Of a stretch of DNA of 27,562 nucleotides, positions 17,383 to 22,641 are shown one piece after another. The stretch spans positions 1 through 27,562 of the forward strand of contig CAMLRA010000040.1 of assembly GCA_946482325.1 (NCBI GenBank). Direction: 5' to 3'. Source of the DNA: an uncultured Chromatiaceae bacterium. Its GTDB lineage: Bacteria; Pseudomonadota; Gammaproteobacteria; Enterobacterales; Alteromonadaceae. A model generated the notes under the pieces. The model was not told where the DNA came from. It saw only the letters and a program-made list of their open reading frames with translations, and made no database searches. The position numbers were made by a program, and so were the translations under genes. Numbering within the stretch: the stretch's first letter is position 1; every line of letters starts with the position of its first letter.

Positions 17383-17922
17383 ATGTCCGAGTTACAGCAG
17401 CAGTTACTGCAATTGGCACAACAATCCCAGACTCTGGCGCGGCAACGCGGCGAACAATGGCGAGCATGGGCCGATCCGGCTGAAGCATCACCGGCTCAGT
17501 TTGGTGATGTCCATGAAGAACAAGTCGCCTGGTGGCCGGTTGTGCAAACGCAGCCGCTTGATTTTTCTGGCATTGAACAAGGTCTGGATATGCCGCTGCA
17601 TCCTTCCGTCAAAGAGTTTTACGCCACTTTGTGGGGAGCAGATCTGCCGGTCGCGCACCCGCGTGGCCCTGCCAGTCTGTTGTTACTGTGGCACCCGGGC
17701 GATTTTGTCCGCCTGCAACAAAATTTAATTGCGCATGTGTTGATGAAGCGTCGGCTGAAGCAACGGGAAACCTTATTTATTGCGGTAACGGACGAAGAAG
17801 ATACGATGTTATCCGTACTCAACAGCAGTGGTGAAGTTTTTTTGGAGCATACCGGCCAGGAAGTTAAACAGCTGTTGGCGCCTGATTTACTGAGTTTTAT
17901 GCGCCAACTGCAGCCGGTTTGA
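17383..17922 (+). CDS. syd: SecY-interacting protein Syd
   Basis: A 179-residue soluble protein matching E. coli Syd (181), a cytoplasmic protein that binds the SecY translocon face. The matching stretches include [56 protein letters not shown] and SGEVFLE, and the end [15 protein letters not shown]. The start at ATG 17383 follows AGGAAG; the frame is open upstream into queF, but those residues do not belong to the family. Divergent from queF as in E. coli. It stops 8 bp from the convergent zinc-ribbon gene. Confidence 0.92.
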   Translation: MSELQQQLLQLAQQSQTLARQRGEQWRAWADPAEASPAQFGDVHEEQVAWWPVVQTQPLDFSGIEQGLDMPLHPSVKEFYATLWGADLPVAHPRGPASLLLLWHPGDFVRLQQNLIAHVLMKRRLKQRETLFIAVTDEEDTMLSVLNSSGEVFLEHTGQEVKQLLAPDLLSFMRQLQPV

Positions 17923-17930
17923 AGCGGTAA

Positions 17931-18701
17931 TTAGCCCTGACACTGCCAGGCGATGTTGCTGACCAGCAAACAGCGGTCACAGCGAAAATCAAAGTGGTGA
18001 TGCCAGGGCGCTGGCAGCAACCAGTCGCCGTCACACCCCGGGCAGCGGCGCTGAGTCTCTATAGCGCAGTCTGCACTGGTGCCGCGATACAACGCGTAAT
18101 ACACCGGTTTACCAATCAGATCTGTTAAAGCGCGTGCAAAAGTACGTCCCTGCCGGTTGAGCTGGCTGCCAAAGGTTTGCAATGCCCGTTCAGCCGGTTT
18201 GAGTAACACACTGTTTTGCTGCATCTGCACTTCATCCAGTGCCTGATATTGCAGTTGCCAGCGGATTAAATCTTCAAAGCCCGCCTTGGTGCCAAAACGA
18301 TACAAGGGCACGGGCGCAAAGTGCTCGGCGCAGTAAAGCACCGAGTTCATTTGCGCAAACCGGCAGTACAAGATGTATTGATCGGCATGCGGGCACGGAT
18401 CGGTGTGATTCGACATCAGATCGATGCCGGCGACCTCCGCTTTGGGATATGCCAGTCCTGCCTGTTGCAAGGCATGTAGGGCCTGCCGGCCATTGTCGCT
18501 GTGATTTTGCATCTCCAGCGCATCAGCAGCCGGTAGCAGAACCCGGCTGACGAAATGATCTTGCTGCAACACAGTTGGAAATTCCCGGCCAAGGATCTGC
18601 CCCTGAAAAATCAGTGCTTCCAGATAACGACGGATGGCCGCTTCCGCAGCGTCGTAGCTGGTATCACCGATGACCCTGAACGATAAATCCGCGGCAAACA
18701 T
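17931..18701 (-). CDS. Zinc-ribbon protein, DUF2310 family
   Basis: A 256-residue soluble protein. The C-terminus has a four-cysteine zinc ribbon, CPGC (220-223) and CDRC (241-244), with an intervening HHH. Further Cys/His residues in the middle (DPCPHADQYILYC) may bind another metal or be structural. The family is described as zinc-ribbon proteins, possibly nucleic-acid binding, with no known function. Its ATG overlaps the stop of the upstream gene as TGATG, so the two are translationally coupled. The family name is from memory of the sequence type; the zinc ribbon itself is clear. Confidence 0.75.
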   Translation of the reverse strand: MFAADLSFRVIGDTSYDAAEAAIRRYLEALIFQGQILGREFPTVLQQDHFVSRVLLPAADALEMQNHSDNGRQALHALQQAGLAYPKAEVAGIDLMSNHTDPCPHADQYILYCRFAQMNSVLYCAEHFAPVPLYRFGTKAGFEDLIRWQLQYQALDEVQMQQNSVLLKPAERALQTFGSQLNRQGRTFARALTDLIGKPVYYALYRGTSADCAIETQRRCPGCDGDWLLPAPWHHHFDFRCDRCLLVSNIAWQCQG

Positions 18702-18997
18702 CAGGGTTTGCTCTGTAACAGCTGTAGGATTAAATCCAGCTTCCGTTCAAGCCTGGCGATATCGGCTTGCAAATCTGGTGCTGTGGCGGTCACAGCCTGT
18801 TCTGCCGCGGGGGACTGTGGTTCCGGCTGTTGTTGGATTGGGCTACCTTGCGCTCGCCAACTCTGGTAGGCAGAGAACAACTCAGTCGGGTTAACTCCAC
18901 CACCTAAACGGGCCCTGACCAGCGCCAGACTGGGAGATTTGCCTTCCTGCTGTAATTGGCAGGCGACAATGCTAATTCTGCTCAGTAATGTGCTCAT
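18701..18997 (-). CDS. Small KfrA-N-like putative DNA-binding protein
   Basis: A 98-residue protein. Residues ~5-50 (including EGKSPSLALVRARLGGGVNP and AYQSWR) resemble the helix-turn-helix region of KfrA-type N-terminal domains, in which a Pro-Ser/Thr-x-x-x-Val-Arg segment precedes a Gly-rich turn. A Gln/Pro/Ala-rich linker follows, then a leucine-zipper-like helix (LQADIARLERKLDLILQLLQ) for dimerisation. ATG 18997 is chosen over TTG 19000. The stop overlaps the start of the zinc-ribbon gene (TGATG), so the two likely act together. DNA binding is inferred. Confidence 0.6.
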   Translation of the reverse strand: MSTLLSRISIVACQLQQEGKSPSLALVRARLGGGVNPTELFSAYQSWRAQGSPIQQQPEPQSPAAEQAVTATAPDLQADIARLERKLDLILQLLQSKP

Positions 18998-19171
18998 CAA
19001 ACTTCGTTACATTGGCTAAATAGTGGTTTAATTTACCACTTTATTTTCATCTCTTGCGAGCTGTTCGTGTTAAGTTATTGATTATTATGATTTTAAAAGT
19101 TGGCATCTAGCTTGCTGTCCGGAAACATCAATTCAACTATCGAATTGTTACTGAAATAAAAGGAAAAAAAT

Positions 19172-19543
19172 ATGCATGCATTCTTCAAATTAATCGCCGC
19201 AGTTGCAGTGATCAGTAGCTTATCCGGGTGTGTTGTTGCAGTAGGAAACGATGATTTTGACGATGACGATGACGGGAATAACTGGCGGAAAACTCAGCAA
19301 TATAACCAGAATTATGTCAGCGCGTTAAAAACCGGTACTGATATTGGTGCCGTGAGACAAAATCTTGGCACGCCAGCATTTAGCGAGTCTTTTAATAAAC
19401 AAGGTGAAACCGTAGAAGTGCTGTTTTATCGCACCCACCACAGCCACAGTGATGGCATGACCAGCAAAGATGAATGTACTGCATTGATTTTCAAACGCGG
19501 TCTGCTGGTTGGCTGGGGTGACAAAGCCTACCAGAATCTGTAA
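19172..19543 (+). CDS. DUF3192 family lipoprotein
   Basis: A 123-residue lipoprotein. The signal peptide ends in lipobox LSGC (Cys20). It is followed by an acidic run, DDFDDDDDG (27-35), and a DUF3192 domain with LGTPAFSES, VLFYRTHHSHSDGMTSKDEC and a closing GWGDKAYQNL. The +2 residue after Cys is Val, not Asp, favouring outer-membrane sorting. The start has AAGGAA 7-8 nt upstream. It stands alone, with its own 170-bp upstream gap and a strong terminator. It is a paralogue of the membrane-anchored protein at 10497-10898. Function unknown. Confidence 0.85.
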   Translation: MHAFFKLIAAVAVISSLSGCVVAVGNDDFDDDDDGNNWRKTQQYNQNYVSALKTGTDIGAVRQNLGTPAFSESFNKQGETVEVLFYRTHHSHSDGMTSKDECTALIFKRGLLVGWGDKAYQNL

Positions 19544-19561
19544 CAACGACTGTTCACAGAC

Positions 19562-19599
19562 AAAGCCGGGAGACTCAACAGAGCCGTCTCCCGGCTTTT
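19562..19599 (+). terminator. Intrinsic terminator of the DUF3192 lipoprotein gene
   Basis: AAAGCCGGGAGAC and GTCTCCCGGCTTT form a 13-bp stem with an 11-nt loop, ending in TTTT. It lies 18 bases after the stop codon. Confidence 0.9.
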
Positions 19600-19680
19600 C
19601 CCCTGGTACTGATGCCAGAGCAAACTTGCAGTTCTGTTTTGCCCTGCTATCGTCAGTGAACTAATCACAAGGGGTGTGGC

Positions 19681-20331
19681 ATGAACCGGAATATATCGCT
19701 GGATTTCTCCAAGTGTCGTATTGAACAACTCAACGCCGAACAACTCCGGCAAGCCAGTTCCATTCTATACAGTGCATATCATGACGACCCCTTGTTTATG
19801 CAGATATTTCAAGCCGATAAGCCAGATTTCGAAGCCCGTTTACGTGCCGCGATCCGCGAGGAGCTTGCCGCTTTTTGGGAGAAACAACAGCCGGTGCTGG
19901 GCTTGTTTTGTGATGAGCAACTGCTGGGTGTTGCCTGTCTGACAGTACCTGACGCAGGCTTTCAGGGGGAACGTTTGTGGCACTGGCGGCTGAAAATGTT
20001 GTTAACTGCGGGCTATTTATCCAGCCGGCAAATGTTGGATAAGGAGAAAAAAGTCCACGAAGCCATGCCGGTTGCTTCTTACCATATGCTGGCGTTTATT
20101 GCGCGCAATCCCGCGTATTATCATCCGGATGCGATGAGTCATTTCCTCAATGCCATTGATCATTGGGTTGACCAGCACCCAGAATCGGAAGGTGTTGGTG
20201 TTTTTGTCACGCTGGACAAATATTTGCCTTTTTTTCATCAGGACCAATATAAGGTGGTCGGACAACTTGACTTCCAGAAGGTCAGCGGTAAATTGCTGTT
20301 CAGAAGAAGGCAACAACTGCAGGAGTCCTGA
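19681..20331 (+). CDS. GNAT-family N-acetyltransferase-like protein
   Basis: A 216-residue soluble protein with GNAT-like organisation: an N-terminal helix (LRQASSILYSAYHDDPLF), a central strand with LGVACLTVP, a late VGVFVTLDKYLPFF segment (190-200 region) and a final GKLLFRRR strand. The acetyl-CoA pyrophosphate loop (Q/RxxGxG/A) is not clear, so catalysis is unproven. AGGGG-type SD before ATG 19681. Its TGA overlaps the ATG of the Mpo1-like gene (TGATG), indicating a two-gene operon. The substrate is unknown. Confidence 0.65.
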   Translation: MNRNISLDFSKCRIEQLNAEQLRQASSILYSAYHDDPLFMQIFQADKPDFEARLRAAIREELAAFWEKQQPVLGLFCDEQLLGVACLTVPDAGFQGERLWHWRLKMLLTAGYLSSRQMLDKEKKVHEAMPVASYHMLAFIARNPAYYHPDAMSHFLNAIDHWVDQHPESEGVGVFVTLDKYLPFFHQDQYKVVGQLDFQKVSGKLLFRRRQQLQES

Positions 20332-20669
20332 TGTCAGGGCAAGCATTCCAAAATTTTAAAGCATTCTACCCTTATTATCTGCAGGAGCATCAGCGCCCAC
20401 TCTGTCGTGCTCTGCATTATTGTGGCAGTACGCTGGTGTTACTGATCCTGGTTTATGCCATTGTCACCTCGCAGTTTCAATGGCTGTGGTTGATGCCTGT
20501 TGCTGGTTATGGCTTTGCCTGGGTCGGGCATTTCTTTGTAGAGCACAATAAGCCGGCGACTTTTAAGTATCCGTTTTATAGCTTGCTTGGCGATTGGGTG
20601 ATGTATGTCGAGTTTCTCACTGGGCGGTTGGCCAAGAGCCTGGCGGCGTCAGACCCGAAACGGCGGTAA
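20331..20669 (+). CDS. Mpo1-like (DUF962/YGL010w) membrane protein
   Basis: A 112-residue membrane protein with about three hydrophobic segments (32-46, 50-66, 83-96). It carries the family's conserved histidines: His20 and His29 (YYLQEHQRPLCRALHY), and His67 and His72 in GHFFVEHNKPATF. In yeast, Mpo1 is an iron-dependent dioxygenase in alpha-oxidation of 2-hydroxy fatty acids. The bacterial role is inferred from that. AGGAG 5 nt before the ATG, with a 1-nt overlap with the upstream GNAT gene. The last 21 bases overlap, tail to tail, with the convergent DUF3301 gene. Confidence 0.82.
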   Translation: MSGQAFQNFKAFYPYYLQEHQRPLCRALHYCGSTLVLLILVYAIVTSQFQWLWLMPVAGYGFAWVGHFFVEHNKPATFKYPFYSLLGDWVMYVEFLTGRLAKSLAASDPKRR

Positions 20670-20945
20670 TTTGAAATCAGCCAGACGCAGACCTTTCATC
20701 CACAGCTCCGCTTGATAGCGGCTTTCGCCATCACCACTGAAATCAATCAGGTATAAAGTCCGTAAGCCTTTCCGTTGATTAAGGCTTACCCACCGATGAC
20801 CATCTCTGGCACAATCCAGAAATTGAACTTGCTGCTGCTGACAAAGCTGCCGGGCCAGTGCTGTGGCGCGTTCGTCCTGCCGGCGTTGCATTAAAAACAG
20901 ATAAGCGACCAGCATCAGCGCCAGTAATACTGCAATTGAACTCAT
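20649..20945 (-). CDS. DUF3301 family protein with one membrane helix
   Basis: A 98-residue protein with an N-terminal membrane helix (about 4-19) and a soluble domain. The end, GDGESRYQAELWMKGLRL followed by ADFKLPPFRV, is typical of DUF3301. AGGAGG lies 7 nt before ATG 20945. The function of the family is unknown. Its 3' end overlaps the Mpo1-like gene by 21 bases in convergent orientation. The start lies 92 bp from yqcC in divergent orientation, so the two may share a regulatory region. Confidence 0.8.
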   Translation of the reverse strand: MSSIAVLLALMLVAYLFLMQRRQDERATALARQLCQQQQVQFLDCARDGHRWVSLNQRKGLRTLYLIDFSGDGESRYQAELWMKGLRLADFKLPPFRV

Positions 20946-21037
20946 TTTGGTTCCTCCTGGTTGCGATCATGTGGCTGATGTCCGGCAAATGCAAGGCTTG
21001 TGCTAAAATCCGCAGCCTTTGTTGCCGGGAGCTTCAG

Positions 21038-21382
21038 ATGAAGTATCAACAGACTCAACACCTATTGTTGGCGATCCAGACTGAATTACATCGCCTGAAG
21101 TGGTGGACTGCAACACCACCAAGTGCTGCAGCACTTGCCAGCCAGGCGCCATTTTGCTGCGATACCATGCCGCTGCAGCAATGGTTGCAATATGTTTTGC
21201 TGCCGCGGATGCAGACACTGATCGATGCACAGTTGCCACTGCCTGCGCAAATCAGCATCTGCCCCATCGCCGAAATTGCTTTTGCTGAATCAGGCACTGC
21301 TGCCTTTCCTTTGATCAATCTGCTCGGCGATTTGGATGAATTACTGAGCGGCAAACGGGAGCAAAGCATTGCAAGGATCTGA
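21038..21382 (+). CDS. yqcC: YqcC family protein (DUF446)
   Basis: A 114-residue soluble protein resembling E. coli YqcC: PFCCDTMPLQQWLQYVLLPRM (about 47-67) and LPAQISICPIAEIA match its conserved core. Function is unknown; the family is widespread next to truC, suggesting a linked role. The start is ATG 21038 with GGGAG 7 nt upstream; the frame is open further 5' but overlaps the divergent gene and is not family-like. It overlaps truC by 14 bases. Confidence 0.88.
   Translation: MKYQQTQHLLLAIQTELHRLKWWTATPPSAAALASQAPFCCDTMPLQQWLQYVLLPRMQTLIDAQLPLPAQISICPIAEIAFAESGTAAFPLINLLGDLDELLSGKREQSIARI
21357..21361 (+). promoter_or_regulatory. SD site deciding the truC TTG start
   Basis: GGGAG, 7 nt before TTG 21369, inside the end of yqcC. 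No in-frame ATG or GTG start exists before the conserved truC core. Confidence 0.65.
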
Positions 21383-22199
21383 AGTTAAGCCCCCCCTTGA
21401 AATCCTGTTCCAGGATGAGTGGTTGGTGGCAGTGAATAAACCCGCTGGTATGTTGGTGCATCGCTCTTTTCTGGACAAACATGAAACTGAATTTGTCTTG
21501 CAGCGTTTGCGCGATCAACTCGGTCAGCATGTGTTTCCGCTGCATCGGTTGGACAGGCCGACCTCAGGCGTGCTGCTCTTTGCGTTATCCTCTGATATTG
21601 CGAAAAAAATGGGGGAGCAACAACACCTTTGGCAGAAGACTTATCTGGCAGTGGTGCGCGGTCATTTAAAAGCACCTGTATTGCTGGACTATCCGTTGAA
21701 AGAACAATTGGATGCCATTGCTGATAAATTCTCACGCACAGATAAAGCGGCGCAAGCCGCGCAGTCAGCCATCTGGCCGTTAGAGCATATTGAGTTGCCA
21801 TTTGCGGTGGGGCGCTATGCAACTGCCCGCTATAGCTTATTAGCCTTACAGCCCTTAACCGGGCGCAAACATCAGCTGCGCCGGCACTGTGAACACCTGT
21901 TTCATCCAATTATCGGCGACACGACACATGGTGACGGCAAACACAATCAGCTATTTCGCCGGCAGTTTGGCTGTCAGCGTTTAATGCTGCATGCCATCAG
22001 TTTGTGCTTCCGTCATCCTGTCACGGACCAAGAGATTTTAGTTCATGCCGCGTTGCGGGATTTTGCCACGGCGTTGTCGCAACTTGGCTTTAGGTTTGAC
22101 GAAGCAGCCGAAGCCGTTAGTTTAGCTAAGCTGAATGCCCGGTCGTTGCCCGTTCGGTGTGATTTACCCTGCGATACAGGTCCAGCAGATGCGGAATAA
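21369..22199 (+). CDS. truC: tRNA pseudouridine(65) synthase TruC
   Basis: A 276-residue RluA-family pseudouridine synthase matching E. coli TruC, which modifies U65 in certain tRNAs. Conserved segments are LEILFQDEWLVAVNKPAGML, HRLDRPTSGVLLF with catalytic Asp62, YPLKEQLDAIADKF, TGRKHQLRRHCEHLFHPIIG and RLMLHA. The start is TTG 21369 with GGGAG 7 nt upstream; the family core begins nine codons later. It overlaps yqcC by 14 bases, so expression is coupled. A C7 tract at 21390-21396 lies near the start, but the frame is consistent with the family on both sides. Confidence 0.94.
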   Translation: MQGSEVKPPLEILFQDEWLVAVNKPAGMLVHRSFLDKHETEFVLQRLRDQLGQHVFPLHRLDRPTSGVLLFALSSDIAKKMGEQQHLWQKTYLAVVRGHLKAPVLLDYPLKEQLDAIADKFSRTDKAAQAAQSAIWPLEHIELPFAVGRYATARYSLLALQPLTGRKHQLRRHCEHLFHPIIGDTTHGDGKHNQLFRRQFGCQRLMLHAISLCFRHPVTDQEILVHAALRDFATALSQLGFRFDEAAEAVSLAKLNARSLPVRCDLPCDTGPADAE

Positions 22200-22210
22200 G
22201 GGGTTTTATA

Positions 22211-22225
22211 TCAGTTTCAAACTGA
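22211..22225. promoter_or_regulatory. Palindrome TCAGTTT-C-AAACTGA
   Basis: A perfect 7-bp dyad around one base, 12 bases after the truC stop and 5 bases before the next palindrome. With a 1-nt loop it is more likely a protein-binding site than an RNA hairpin. Confidence 0.45.
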
Positions 22226-22229
22226 GTTC

Positions 22230-22250
22230 ATATTCGTTTAAACCGAATAT
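22230..22250. promoter_or_regulatory. Inverted repeat ATATTCG-N7-CGAATAT, second copy of the BI-1/nhaR repeat
   Basis: A perfect 7-bp dyad with centre TTTAAAC. The inner TATTCG-N7-CGAATA (22231-22249) matches the arms and spacing of the repeat at 5269-5287 exactly, and has the same T-N11-A core. It lies ~390 bases upstream of the TonB receptor gene. Confidence 0.6.
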
Positions 22251-22489
22251 CGCAAATTTATGTTAATTGGTCTCAGTTGGTTGGCTGGGTTTATGTTAAT
22301 TAATGATTAATGGATGAGAAATTTAATATAAATCAATTTTTCTGTTTCATCAGAAATGATGCATGAGTGTTTATATGAAAACCCTTTAAATACATGCAGT
22401 TATATTGATTGCTTCTGAAAGGTAAATGTACAGGCTTGTGCGATTTCAGGTGGCAAATTCTTACCTTATTTGTGAATCCTTGTAATTTG

Positions 22490-22523
22490 AATGGAAATTT
22501 TACGCAGAATTTCCATTTTTTTT
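22490..22523 (+). terminator. Intrinsic-terminator-like hairpin in the TonB receptor leader
   Basis: AATGGAAATT and AATTTCCATT form a perfect 10-bp stem with an 8-nt loop, followed by a run of T to 22523. It lies 290 bases after truC and 118 bases before the TonB receptor ATG. It may end truC transcripts, or act as an attenuator if the receptor promoter lies upstream. Confidence 0.7.
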
Positions 22524-22641
22524 GTCTTTCTTTGTGCCTGTTTTGGGTTTTTTGTTGATGTACAGAAACTGTCTGTTCATGGTAATAGTAAAAAAGGAAC
22601 GGAAAGTTCCTGGATAACAACAAATTGGAGAATAAGAAATA

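Larger units (their letters stand above)
22200..22641 (+). other. 442-bp AT-rich leader region of the TonB receptor gene
   Basis: No convincing gene is present. It contains two palindromes (22211-22225, 22230-22250), an intrinsic-terminator-like hairpin (22490-22523) and two smaller hairpins near the start codon: ACAGA/TCTGT at 22562-22576 and GGAAC/GTTCC at 22596-22610. I cannot place the promoter with confidence. No clear Fur box was seen. Confidence 0.6.

Noticed and set aside
21390..21396. C7 tract read as a frameshift in truC
   Set aside because: The frame on both sides fits the family when TTG 21369 with its SD is used, so no frameshift is needed.
22200..22641. Fur box or other iron-responsive site upstream of the TonB receptor
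   Set aside because: AT-rich stretches were examined but none matches a Fur consensus well enough to claim.
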